Shown: in pieces, positions 1-7,430 of the stretch
Layout: each line of letters begins with the position of its first letter
How positions within the stretch are numbered: position 1 is the stretch's first letter
Origin: DASTPP01 sp035762175
GTDB taxonomy: Bacteria; Myxococcota_A; Polyangia; Polyangiales; Polyangiaceae
Reading direction: 5' to 3'
Assembly (NCBI GenBank): GCA_035762175.1
Contig: DASTPP010000004.1
Location: 1-9,710 of the forward strand
Length of the DNA stretch: 9,710 nt
Notes under the pieces: model-generated
The model's database searches: none
What the model saw: the letters and a program-made list of their open reading frames with translations, nothing else
What the model was told of the DNA's origin: nothing
Program-made: the position numbers and the translations under genes

Positions 1-98
1 ACACGAACGTCTATCTCGTTGACGACACGCCCGAGACCCGAGAGCAAATCCGTACCTTGCGCAAGCGCCTGGTCCCCAACCCACGGGTTCGGCGCTGA
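1..98 (+). CDS. C-terminal end of an unidentified protein (partial)
   Basis: Reading from base 3, an open frame runs to a TGA at 96-98 and gives 31 residues ending in LRKRLVPNPRVRR. Codon choice is consistent with coding (TAT CTC GTT GAC GAC ACG CCC GAG), though less G/C-biased than its neighbours. The tail is hydrophilic with a basic end, and its N-terminal part (NVYLVDDTPETREQIR) looks like a short strand followed by a helix. Too little is present to name a family. It points toward the minus-strand TonB-C gene, so the two are convergent and share the gap at 99-307. The start and most of the gene lie outside the window. That this is a real gene end is moderately likely; its function is unknown. 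Confidence 0.5.
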   Translation, partial: TNVYLVDDTPETREQIRTLRKRLVPNPRVRR

Positions 99-307
99 AG
101 GGAGCACCAAGATGTCGACTCCGGTCCATTTTGCACACAAAGTCGGCCCCGAGCTACGAGGGCTGAACGTCGGGGCTGGGCCTCGGCCGTCCCGGCGGGG
201 GCCCGTGCTGAGGGGGGGGCGCTGCGGCGGGGGCCTGGGCGCGTTGCCCGCCCCGACGCAGCACTGCCGGCTGGCGGAGGTGGCCCGGGGAGAGGTGAGG
301 CGGGCGC
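99..307. other. Convergent intergenic gap with possible hairpin
   Basis: This stretch separates two gene 3' ends. It has G-runs (eight G's near 211-218) and C/G-rich simple sequence, and no frame with convincing coding bias. An inverted repeat GCCCCGA (146-152) / TCGGGGC (170-176) with a 17-base loop could act as a weak terminator for the plus-strand gene ending at 98, but no T-tract follows it on either strand. An ATG at 112 with GGGAG upstream opens a plus-strand frame that continues antisense into the TonB-C gene. After about 20 residues its composition turns into Gly/Arg-rich shadow-like sequence, so it is not called as a gene. Confidence 0.4.
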
Positions 308-1180
308 TCAGGGGGGGCGCTTCAAGAGCTCTTCCCAGGTGTCGGCGAAGGGGCACGGCGAGATACCCCTCGCCGCGGCTTCGCGCCGGAGGTCTCGGAG
401 CCACGCGATCGCATCGACGTGGGGCACCTCGGCGATCTGCCGGCGCGCCCTCATCGTACGAATGTGGTCGGTAAGCCAGGGCACGGCGGCTCGCATGCCC
501 TCATCTGGCGGATGGCCCGAGAGTTCGTGGACGTGGCAGATCGAACGGAGGTCGCTCGTGTACTGTTGCTCGGTGTCGCCGGGGCCGAGCGGGCGCATGG
601 TCGGCGCGGGCTTCGCCAACGCGGCGCTGGCACCCGGCGGCAGTCGGAAGCTGAAGGGAAACATGTAAAAGACGGGGACGGGGCGCCCGTTGAACGTGAC
701 CGGCGTGTAGCGCTGGGTCTTGAGCGCTGAGAGCACCTCGACGTCGAGCCAGGGTAGCGACTTGACGATGCGGCAGTTCTCGAGCTCGCCCCGCACGGTA
801 ATGACGCAGCCGACGAGCAACTTGCCCTCGACGCCCGCCTCGACCGCCTCTCGCGTGTAAGCGGGCTGTCTGCCCGAGAGCATCACGGGCCGCTTCATCG
901 GCGGCCTGAAGGGGAAGACCCACTTCGGCGCAATCTTCGGGAGCGGGGCGGCGTCGCCGGTGGCCGTGCCCCCGCCTTTGGGCCCAGGGCACGGCACCGG
1001 CACGGGGTCGGGCGTCGCCTGCCGCGGCGTCGGCGACGAGGGGTCGACGGCCGGAGGCGCCTTGCAGGGCGACGACGCGGCGCGGGTCTCGTGGGTTCGC
1101 GCGGCGGGCGGTGGCGCTTCGACGCGAGCGGCGGAGCACGAGGCGGCGAGCAGCAGGGCAAGCGGGCTCGAGCGGTGCAT
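308..1180 (-). CDS. TonB C-terminal-domain lipoprotein-like protein with two-cysteine tail
   Basis: About 290 residues. From the chosen ATG (1178-1180) the N-terminus is MHRSSPLALLLAASC, a basic start, hydrophobic stretch and lipobox-like Cys15 (Ala at -3 is imperfect). A longer ATG at 1210 would place ten residues before this signal and has no ribosome site; GGGGAG lies 15 bases before the chosen start, which is rather far. Residues about 16-90 are a Pro/Ala/Ser/Thr-rich linker. Residues about 105-180 match the TonB C-terminal fold: QPAYTREAVEAGVEGKLLV, then CVITVRGELENCRIVKS, then TFNGRPVPVFYMFPFSFRL. Unlike classical TonB, it has no ExbB-binding transmembrane start visible. Residues about 204-288 form a separate region with ICHVHELSG and SPCPFADTWEELL, a cysteine pair about 60 residues apart. 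I recall this tail in other Polyangia lipoproteins, but this is memory, not a search. It probably acts at the envelope; a role in energising a receptor is unproven. Confidence 0.8.
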   Translation of the reverse strand: MHRSSPLALLLAASCSAARVEAPPPAARTHETRAASSPCKAPPAVDPSSPTPRQATPDPVPVPCPGPKGGGTATGDAAPLPKIAPKWVFPFRPPMKRPVMLSGRQPAYTREAVEAGVEGKLLVGCVITVRGELENCRIVKSLPWLDVEVLSALKTQRYTPVTFNGRPVPVFYMFPFSFRLPPGASAALAKPAPTMRPLGPGDTEQQYTSDLRSICHVHELSGHPPDEGMRAAVPWLTDHIRTMRARRQIAEVPHVDAIAWLRDLRREAAARGISPCPFADTWEELLKRPP

Positions 1181-1340
1181 CGGCGCGAAGATAAGCTCCC
1201 CACGGGACATTTATCGCACGAAATCTGGACCTCTTGGCCTTCTTTCTCGGGGGCTCGGGGCCCGACCTGCCGGCCAAAGACCACGAGCCAACTGCTTCCT
1301 GACAAGCTTGCCGCGCCGGCGGGCGAGCTGCGGGCGCACA

Positions 1341-1810
1341 TCAGGCGCGCGAGAGCTCGCGCAGCAGCGGCTGGAGACCTTTGTCGAGGCGGTGCCGCGC
1401 GCAAACCTTGCGCACCTCGTCGAGGCCGACCTGGGGGTTGCGCTCGGCGGGCTCGGGCCTGCGTCAGCGTTCTGCTGCGTTCGCACCCTGGCAATGGCGC
1501 GCCAGCGCGCGAAGCTCGCTTCCGAGCGCGAGGGCCCGGAGCATGCGCTGCCGCGGCGTCAGCGCCCAGTCGGCCGCGAACTGGGCCCGGCGTGACGCGT
1601 CGGCCGAGGCGCTGGGGCGATGGCCGTAGAGGCCCCGGGCGGGCGGGGCGGCGTCGGGGGGCTCGTCGTCGGGCTTCGTGAAAGCGTCGTCTCGAAGGCG
1701 GATGACGCCATCAGTGTACGAGAGAAGCCCGACGCGGGCCAGCCGAGGGCCCCGGCCTCGACGAGGGGCCTCGCCCTCCGGCGTCGAAGCGCCGCCCGCT
1801 CAGCGAGCAC
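1341..1810 (-). pseudogene. Broken ORF coupled to the STAND gene (frameshift plus in-frame TGA)
   Basis: A GTG at 1808-1810, preceded by TGA-GGGGGG-CCC, starts a frame (VLAERAALRRRRARPLVEAG) that has coding character for about 23 codons and then degrades. A better frame takes over near 1742, reading LARVGLLSYTDGVIRLRDDA, then RAQFAADWALTPRQRMLRAL, with strongly G/C third positions. It hits a TGA at 1464-1466, and the same frame continues after it with equally good codons (NPQVGLDEVRKVCARHRLDK, then LQPLLRELSRA) to a TGA at 1341-1343. The second frame has no ATG or GTG near its 5' end and is closed upstream by a TGA. The simplest reading is one gene of about 155 codons broken by a one- or two-base shift and a nonsense mutation, or carrying sequencing errors. 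I do not recognise the family; it is mostly helical and charged with no signal peptide. The alternative is two short genuine ORFs. Confidence 0.5.
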
Positions 1811-1822
1811 GGGCCCCCCTCA
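1811..1822 (-). promoter_or_regulatory. Stop/start coupling site with purine-rich ribosome site
   Basis: On the minus strand the stop of the 1797-residue gene reads directly into TGAGGGGGGCCCGTG. The TGA overlaps a GAGG-type Shine-Dalgarno and the GTG follows after nine bases. This arrangement fits reinitiation by ribosomes that finish the STAND gene. It decides the start assigned to the broken ORF and suggests the two proteins were once made in fixed proportion. Confidence 0.45.
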
Positions 1823-4800
1823 GCGCGCCGCGGGCTCGCAGCGCGACGGGGGGTGCTCGCAGACGCCCTTGACCGAGGCGAACTCGCCGCGGCTGCGAAG
1901 CAGGTCGCAGGCCTCGCGCCGCAGCTCGTCGGGGCGGAGCGAGACGATCTGCATGGGCTCGGAGAGCAGCAGGTGCTCTTCGTCGACGAACCAGGGCGGG
2001 GTGGGCGAGCCGGCCGCGATGGTGCCGAGGGCGTCGAGGCTCAGCCCGTCGCGTAGCTCGATGCCGTGCGCAGGCGACCAACCCGGGCGCCGGAAGGAGA
2101 GGGCGACGAAGCCGCCGTTCGGGCTCGGCACCGCCTGCAAGCCCTGCCCCTCGGCGCCGGCGGGCAGGTCGGCGAGCGGCCGCAGGGCCCAGGTGCCCGC
2201 GGCGTCGCGCTCGGCGGCCCAGAGGTTCGGGCCCCGCGCGACGAGCAGGCGAGGCGACCCCTTCGGGCCGGGCGGCAGCCAGAAGAACGAGGGCTCGGCG
2301 GGCGGGCCCTCGCCGCCGCCGGGCAGCGGCAAGAGCGAGTCGAAGACCAGGCCCTTCGAGCCGCCGTCGATGCGAAGCAGGGCCGGCGCCCGCTGCGGCG
2401 GGGGCGAGGCGGCGTCAGACCGGCGCAAAAGCACCCAGCGCCCGTCCGGCGAGGCGACGGCGCCGGACGCGGGCGCGCCTTCGAGCACGAGCTCGCCCGA
2501 GGGCCCGCGCGTGGCCCCGGGGCCAGTCGACTCGGGGCCCGCGACGCTGATCTCGTTGCCGCTCGCCTCGAGGAAGATGCCCGCGCGCCGGGTGGGGTGA
2601 GAGAGCCAGAGCAGGGGCCCCGCCTTCGTGGGCACCGCCTCGACCGCGAGGCCAATCGACTCGTGGTCGAGAGTTCGGACGTGGTTCGGGCCGACGTAGA
2701 TCTCGACCATGGTCGGCGCCGGGCGGTGGCTCCGCAAGACCCAGAAGCCCTCGCCCCGCGCCTCGGCCGAGAAGGAGGCGTGGGCGCCGGGCGCGGCCCA
2801 GAGGAGCCCCGCCGAGCTGAGCTCGGCGCGCCCGAGGTGCTCGCCGCCCGAGCGCGTCACGACCACGTCACCGTCGCGGAGGGCCTGCGAGAGCGCCCCG
2901 GCGGGCGCCCCGGGCGGGCGGGCGCTCAGCGTCTGCAAGGTCGGCCCCCCGGCCGTGTCGCGGACGACGACCAGATCGTTGCCCCCTTCGCACGCCGCCG
3001 CGAACGAGCGCGCGGGGTCGTCGCGCGATGGCACGGGCGGCGTCCGCGGCCGGCACGCCTGGCCCGGCAGGGGCTCGCCGAGCCCGCCGGGCTCGACGCG
3101 GCGGAGCTCGAGCGCCCCGCCGGCGTCGACCAGCGCGACGCGCCGGGCCGAGCTGTAGGCGAGCACGCGGCGGCCCGCGGGCGCGCCCGGGTGGCCGTCG
3201 CTGACGCGGAACCATTGCCCGCCGTGGGCGACGATCTGCGTGCCCGCGCAGGCGGCCGTGCGCCGGAAGCTGCCCTCGGCGCACGAGCGCTCGGCGCCCG
3301 GCAGATCGCGCCTCCAGGCGCCGTCGCCGCCGAGCTGCACCTTCTCGAAGCCCTCGTACGACAGGGGGCCCTTGGCCAGCCGGGGCGGCTGGTCGCGGCG
3401 CGGGGGCGCGCCGACGTCGAAGCGCAGCTCGAAGCGGGCGGGCTCTTGCCGCGACGACGAGGTCGAGAGGCCCCGCAGCGTGGCGTAGGCCTTCGGCACC
3501 TGGTCGGGCGACGGGGCGTGCTGGCCGACGCTGACGTCGAGATCGAGCGCCGCCCAGCCTTCGTTATAGCGATAGACCCGGTCGCCCGCCGTGACGAGCA
3601 GCAGGGGGCGCACCGGCGAGGTGAGGGGGGGCTGGGTCGCCAGGGCGGCGACCGCGCCGGTGTCGTCGATGGCGACGGCGCCCCGCTCGATGGGGCCCTC
3701 GATGCCGTTGCAGCGGCGCTCTTTGCCCGCCACATAGCGGCAGGTGGTCATGGGGCCCAGGGTCAGGGCGCCGGCGCCGCCCGCCGCCACCGCGGCCTGG
3801 AGCACGGGCCCGGCGTGGGCCAGCGCGGTCACCGTTTCGCCCTTCGCGTCCCAGAGCAAGAGCCGATCTTCTTCGGTGCCCAGGGCCACGGTCGACCCGT
3901 CGGCCGAGCGGTCGAGGGACGTCACCGACAGCGAGGGGGCGAGCTCGCCGGCGGGGGCGCCGTCGTCGAGCCGGATGCGCTCGGCGCCCTTGCCCTTGCC
4001 CCGCGAGAGCCAAAGCTCGTTGGGCGCCGAGCGCACGAGGGCCCGGTTCTCGGGGGCCGACCAGCTCAGCGCGCGCTCGGCGCCCACCAGGAACGCGAGC
4101 GAGTGCCGGTCTTTGCCCTCGGGCCCGCAGACCCAGCGCAGCGTGTCGGGCCCGGCGACCGCCGGCCAGCAGTGCTCGCGGCGGCCGAGGGGCCGCAGCT
4201 TCGAGCCCGTGCGGGTGTCCCAGAGCTCGAAGCGCTCGGTCTCGCCCGAGTCGTCGAGCCACTGCAAGACCGCCTCGCGGCCGTCTTCGGTCAGGGCCAC
4301 CCGGTAGGGCACCTCACCGGCCGTGTCGAAGGGCGCCCGCACGCGGAAGGCGAGCAGGCTGCGCAGCAGGGCGCCGGTGATCGCCGCGCGCGCCTCGGGG
4401 TCGGCGATCTGCTCGGCGCACTCGGACGAGCGGACGGCGTCGGCGAGCGCGCGGGGCTCTTGGCCGAGCGCGCGCACCTCGTACTGCGTCGCCTCCGCCA
4501 TCGACGCCCGCAGCTCGCTCGCGTGCTTGCGCTCGGCGGCGAGCCGGTTGCGGGCGCGCTCGACGTCGCTGACGGCGGCCTCGATCTTGACGCGGTGCTC
4601 GCGGTGCGTGACCCCGAAGGCGACGAGCGCGAACGCCCCGACCGCGACGGCCCCGAGGCGCCGCGCCGCCCGCCGGTGCCACTCGCTCTGCTCGATCAGC
4701 GCGCGCACCTCCGGGGCGATGTCGGGGCTGCGCTCGCGCCGCCAGTCGAGCGCGGCCTCGAGCTCGTAGCCCGAGAGCAGGGGCCCGCCCGGCTCGCCCC

Positions 4801-7213
4801 AGAGGGTCGCCTGCCAGGTCGAGCTCGCCGCGGGGCCCCGGGGCAGGAGCCTGGCGCGCTCGGCGAGGGCGGCGTGCCAGGCCATGAAGGCGAGCACGCG
4901 CTTGCTCGGCCCCTCGAGGGGCGCCCAACTTCGAAGGAGCGTGTCGTGAACGAGCTCGAGCGAGAGATCGTCGTCGCGTTCTCCCCCGGCGGCGCGCGCC
5001 GAGAGCACGCGCGAGAGCACGAGCTCGCGCGCGACGATCTCGAGGGCGGCCGGGGGGGCGAGGTGTTCGAGCGAGGCCTTGAGCTCGCTCAGCCGCCGGG
5101 GCCGGCCCTTCGGGGCGCCCGAGGTCGAGCCCGACTCGGGGCGCACGAAGCGCGCGAGGAGCTGCGCCACCAGCGCTTCGGTCTGCCGGTAGATGGCGTC
5201 GCCCGGCGCCTCCGCGCCGCCGGCCCGGCGCCGCCGCGCGAGGCGCGCCACCACGCCGTCGAGCACCTGCCCGAGGGCGCCGTGAAGCTCGCCGGCGAAG
5301 CGCGCCCGCCTCGACTCGGGCCCGCCCGGCGCCTCGGGGCCCGCCGGCGCGTGGCCGACGGGCGCCGCGGGCCTCTCGGAGTCGGCCTCGCGGGCGTCCC
5401 AGGCGCGGGCGAGGGCGATCTGCAAGGTGGGCAAGACCGAGGCCCTCACGCCGCGCCCGCTCTCGGTCGCGTAGTCGCCCTTGGCCGCCGCGAGCAGGGC
5501 GGCGACGAACGCCCGATCGCCCCAGGGCTGCTCGGCCGCGGCGGCCGGCTTCTCGATGACGTCGCGCAGCCTCTCTTCGTCGATGACGAGGGGCACCGAC
5601 TCGGCGGCCCTGGACACCAGGCGCTTCAGCTCGGGCGCCCACTCGCCGAGCTGCCCGAGGAACGACTCGCGCAGCGCGATCACGAGGTGGACGTCGGGGC
5701 GCGCGCCCTCGCCGCCGCCCCAGCCCTCTTGCAGCGACGAGACGAGCGTGCGGGCCACCTGGCGGCACGACGCCTCGTCGATGAGCAAGAGCTCTTCGAA
5801 TTGATCGAGCAGCATGACGAGGCCGCGCCCGGTCGCCGCGCCGAGGTTCGCCAGGGTCGCGGCCCCCGTGGCGGCCACGCCGAGGTACGACGTGGTCGCC
5901 GCCGCGCCGCCCATCAGGGCGGGGTTCGCCCGGGCCGCCGCGCCCGATATGCCGCCCGGGGGCGTCGCCACGCCGGCGGGCGGTACGCTGGGGCTCGCTC
6001 TCGACGCCGGCCCCGCGGGCGGCACGCTGGGGCTCGTTCTCGACGCCGGCCCCGCGGGTGGCACGCTGGGCGTCGCTCTCGACGCCGGCACCGCGCCCGC
6101 GGCGCCCGGGGGCACCGACGCGGGCCTCGTCGCCGGGTCGGGGGCCGCGGCGGCCGGCGCCCTGCGCCCGGCCCAGCCGAGGAGCAGATCGTAGAGCGCC
6201 TGCTTCGCGCCGCCGAGGTCGGGGCCTTCGGGCGCGGGCCGCTCGAGGTGCCGCTGGCAGGCCGAGGCCATCTCGAGCGCCCGCTCTCGGTCGAGGCGCA
6301 CGGACCCGACGTCGGCGCCCCACCGGGCCGCGCGCTCGCGCAAGCGGGGCAGCAGGCCGGCCGACAAGAGCGACGACTTGCCCACGCCCGCGGGCCCGAT
6401 GACGGCGACGAAGCGCTGGCTCGCGTCGAGGCGCGCGAGCACCTTGGTGCGCAAGCCGCTCGGGTCGACCCAGTAACGCTCGTCGGCCTCGGTGAAGCGG
6501 TCGAGCCCCTGGTAGGGCCGCTCGGGGCGGCGGCGTAGCGCGGGCAGCTTTGCTCGCAGCACGCTCGCGGGCACGCCCATCGCCTCGGAGCCGCCCCGGC
6601 CAGACCCCTCGGGCCGCGTCACCTCGCTCAGCAGGGCGACGACGCGGCGGGTGCTCAGATCGATGGCGGGGGCGCCGCCGAAGGCGCCCGCCGGCATGGC
6701 ACAATCGCGGAGCTGAAGGCGCCGCCGATCGTGGTTGCCCACGAGGCCCGCGGCGCGGCCGTAGCCCCAGCGCCCCTCGGGCGGGGCGGCGCGGCCGCCG
6801 GCGCGCGCGGGCCCGCCCTCGCCGCGCCCGGGCGCGGCGAAGCCGTGGGTGCAGACGTCGTGGCCCGTCGCCCGATCGTCGAGCGCGACGAGCAGCGGCT
6901 TGAGCGGCGAGCGCCTGAGATCGAGGCCGGGCTCGAAGTGCAAGAGCGCGAGGTCGGCCTCTTCGTGCACGTCGTCCCAGGAGACACTCGCCTCGAAGTC
7001 GGGCTGCCCCTCGGCGAGCGAGACGAGCGTAAGGTGCCCGCCGTCGCCCCGGCCGAGGCCGGCCTCGCGCACGACCCGCTCGCAAGTGAGGGCCGCGTAG
7101 CGCGAAGGCTGGCCGGCCTTGGGCGCCTCGAGCTCGACCACGAAGGCGGTGCCGTAGGGGCGGCCGCCGCGCATGACACAGAGAATGGACCTGACCAGAT
7201 CGTCGCTTTGCAC
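1820..7213 (-). CDS. Pseudoprotease-nSTAND1 NTPase-transmembrane-propeller protein
   Basis: 1797 residues from a GTG at 7211-7213. Residues 1-225 are a trypsin-like (chymotrypsin/HtrA fold) domain: GTAFVVE at 21, LTCERVV at 42-48 where LTCAHVV is expected, DLALL at 87, and GAFGGAP at 176-182 where GxSGG is expected. Asp87 is kept, but the catalytic His is Arg46 and the Ser is Phe178, so it should not cut. Residues 233-770 are an nSTAND1-type NTPase: entry motif YQGLDRFTEADERYW, Walker A GPAGVGKS at 273-280, Walker B MLLDQFEEL at 467-475, ALRESFLGQL at 513, and a winged-helix-like LELVHDTLLRSW at 752. An Ala/Pro/Ser-rich insert of about 110 residues sits between the Walker motifs. A transmembrane helix lies at 853-868 (LGAVAVGAFALVAFGV) and a charged coiled coil at 871-910. 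From about 960 there are degenerate propeller blades (RFELWDT, then SADGSTVALGTEEDRLLLWD). The end, ELRREACDLLRSR, resembles the usual STAND-WD40 C-terminus. Probable membrane-anchored sensor/signalling ATPase; its ligand is unknown. Confidence 0.88.
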   Translation of the reverse strand: MQSDDLVRSILCVMRGGRPYGTAFVVELEAPKAGQPSRYAALTCERVVREAGLGRGDGGHLTLVSLAEGQPDFEASVSWDDVHEEADLALLHFEPGLDLRRSPLKPLLVALDDRATGHDVCTHGFAAPGRGEGGPARAGGRAAPPEGRWGYGRAAGLVGNHDRRRLQLRDCAMPAGAFGGAPAIDLSTRRVVALLSEVTRPEGSGRGGSEAMGVPASVLRAKLPALRRRPERPYQGLDRFTEADERYWVDPSGLRTKVLARLDASQRFVAVIGPAGVGKSSLLSAGLLPRLRERAARWGADVGSVRLDRERALEMASACQRHLERPAPEGPDLGGAKQALYDLLLGWAGRRAPAAAAPDPATRPASVPPGAAGAVPASRATPSVPPAGPASRTSPSVPPAGPASRASPSVPPAGVATPPGGISGAAARANPALMGGAAATTSYLGVAATGAATLANLGAATGRGLVMLLDQFEELLLIDEASCRQVARTLVSSLQEGWGGGEGARPDVHLVIALRESFLGQLGEWAPELKRLVSRAAESVPLVIDEERLRDVIEKPAAAAEQPWGDRAFVAALLAAAKGDYATESGRGVRASVLPTLQIALARAWDAREADSERPAAPVGHAPAGPEAPGGPESRRARFAGELHGALGQVLDGVVARLARRRRAGGAEAPGDAIYRQTEALVAQLLARFVRPESGSTSGAPKGRPRRLSELKASLEHLAPPAALEIVARELVLSRVLSARAAGGERDDDLSLELVHDTLLRSWAPLEGPSKRVLAFMAWHAALAERARLLPRGPAASSTWQATLWGEPGGPLLSGYELEAALDWRRERSPDIAPEVRALIEQSEWHRRAARRLGAVAVGAFALVAFGVTHREHRVKIEAAVSDVERARNRLAAERKHASELRASMAEATQYEVRALGQEPRALADAVRSSECAEQIADPEARAAITGALLRSLLAFRVRAPFDTAGEVPYRVALTEDGREAVLQWLDDSGETERFELWDTRTGSKLRPLGRREHCWPAVAGPDTLRWVCGPEGKDRHSLAFLVGAERALSWSAPENRALVRSAPNELWLSRGKGKGAERIRLDDGAPAGELAPSLSVTSLDRSADGSTVALGTEEDRLLLWDAKGETVTALAHAGPVLQAAVAAGGAGALTLGPMTTCRYVAGKERRCNGIEGPIERGAVAIDDTGAVAALATQPPLTSPVRPLLLVTAGDRVYRYNEGWAALDLDVSVGQHAPSPDQVPKAYATLRGLSTSSSRQEPARFELRFDVGAPPRRDQPPRLAKGPLSYEGFEKVQLGGDGAWRRDLPGAERSCAEGSFRRTAACAGTQIVAHGGQWFRVSDGHPGAPAGRRVLAYSSARRVALVDAGGALELRRVEPGGLGEPLPGQACRPRTPPVPSRDDPARSFAAACEGGNDLVVVRDTAGGPTLQTLSARPPGAPAGALSQALRDGDVVVTRSGGEHLGRAELSSAGLLWAAPGAHASFSAEARGEGFWVLRSHRPAPTMVEIYVGPNHVRTLDHESIGLAVEAVPTKAGPLLWLSHPTRRAGIFLEASGNEISVAGPESTGPGATRGPSGELVLEGAPASGAVASPDGRWVLLRRSDAASPPPQRAPALLRIDGGSKGLVFDSLLPLPGGGEGPPAEPSFFWLPPGPKGSPRLLVARGPNLWAAERDAAGTWALRPLADLPAGAEGQGLQAVPSPNGGFVALSFRRPGWSPAHGIELRDGLSLDALGTIAAGSPTPPWFVDEEHLLLSEPMQIVSLRPDELRREACDLLRSRGEFASVKGVCEHPPSRCEPAAR
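5969..6085 (-). repeat. Three 39-bp tandem repeats inside the NTPase domain
   Basis: Residues 377-415 of the STAND protein repeat a 13-residue unit: ASRATPSVPPAGP, ASRTSPSVPPAGP, ASRASPSVPPAGV. The DNA copies are nearly identical, for example CTCGACGCCGGCCCCGCGGG on the plus strand, so the array expanded recently and can slip in 39-bp steps without breaking frame. The unit is Pro/Ser-rich and should be disordered. It lies between Walker A and Walker B, an unusual place for a flexible linker. Confidence 0.85.
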
Positions 7214-7217
7214 TGGG

Positions 7218-7222
7218 CTCCC
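7218..7222 (-). promoter_or_regulatory. Ribosome binding site supporting the GTG start
   Basis: GGGAG on the minus strand lies four bases before the GTG at 7213. The next in-frame ATG (residue 14) has no such site and would remove the first strand of the protease-like domain, so the GTG start is preferred. Confidence 0.45.
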
Positions 7223-7408
7223 GGGCTACGCTTCCGAAAGCTCGCGCACCTGCGAAGGGTCGCGCAAGTCTCTCGTGCGGGCCGCGGGTGCGGCGGTCAG
7301 GTCGCGGGTGGGGGGCCCGGCGACCGCGCCCGGCGGGCCGCGGCGGCGCCCCGGGGCCGGGCGAGCGAGGCCGGGGCCGGCGCGCCCCTCAAGAGTCGTC
7401 GCCGCTCT

Positions 7409-7426
7409 GGGGGCGCGCCCGCCCCC
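7409..7426 (-). terminator. GC hairpin just after the YdeI-family stop
   Basis: A perfect 7-bp inverted repeat, GGGGGCG (7409-7415) and CGCCCCC (7420-7426), with a 4-base loop begins four bases past the stop at 7431-7433. It is placed as a terminator would be, but no U-tract follows on the minus strand. It could instead protect the 3' end of the message. In sequence this rich, chance hairpins are common. Confidence 0.35.
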
Positions 7427-7430
7427 TGGG

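Larger units (their letters stand above)
7214..7430. other. 217-base gap upstream of the STAND gene
   Basis: This gap separates the YdeI-family stop from the STAND GTG on the same strand. It is extremely G/C-rich, with no convincing ORF and no clear -35/-10 pair that I can see. Apart from the ribosome site at its low end and the hairpin at 7409-7426, nothing is recognised. The length and hairpin suggest the STAND gene has its own promoter rather than depending on YdeI readthrough. Confidence 0.4.

Noticed and set aside
112..474. Plus-strand ORF from an ATG at 112 with GGGAG upstream
   Set aside because: After about 20 residues it becomes Gly/Arg-rich, and from 308 it runs antisense to the TonB-C gene, which has clear domain support.
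2066..6538. A 1490-codon open frame on the plus strand, antisense to the STAND gene
   Set aside because: Its composition is Arg/Gly/Ala-rich without domain motifs, and it mirrors the G/C third-position bias of the minus-strand gene. Long antisense frames are expected in sequence this GC-rich.
4314..7085. A 923-codon minus-strand frame inside the STAND gene
   Set aside because: It is an Arg-rich shadow in another frame of the same strand; the STAND frame carries the Walker and propeller motifs.
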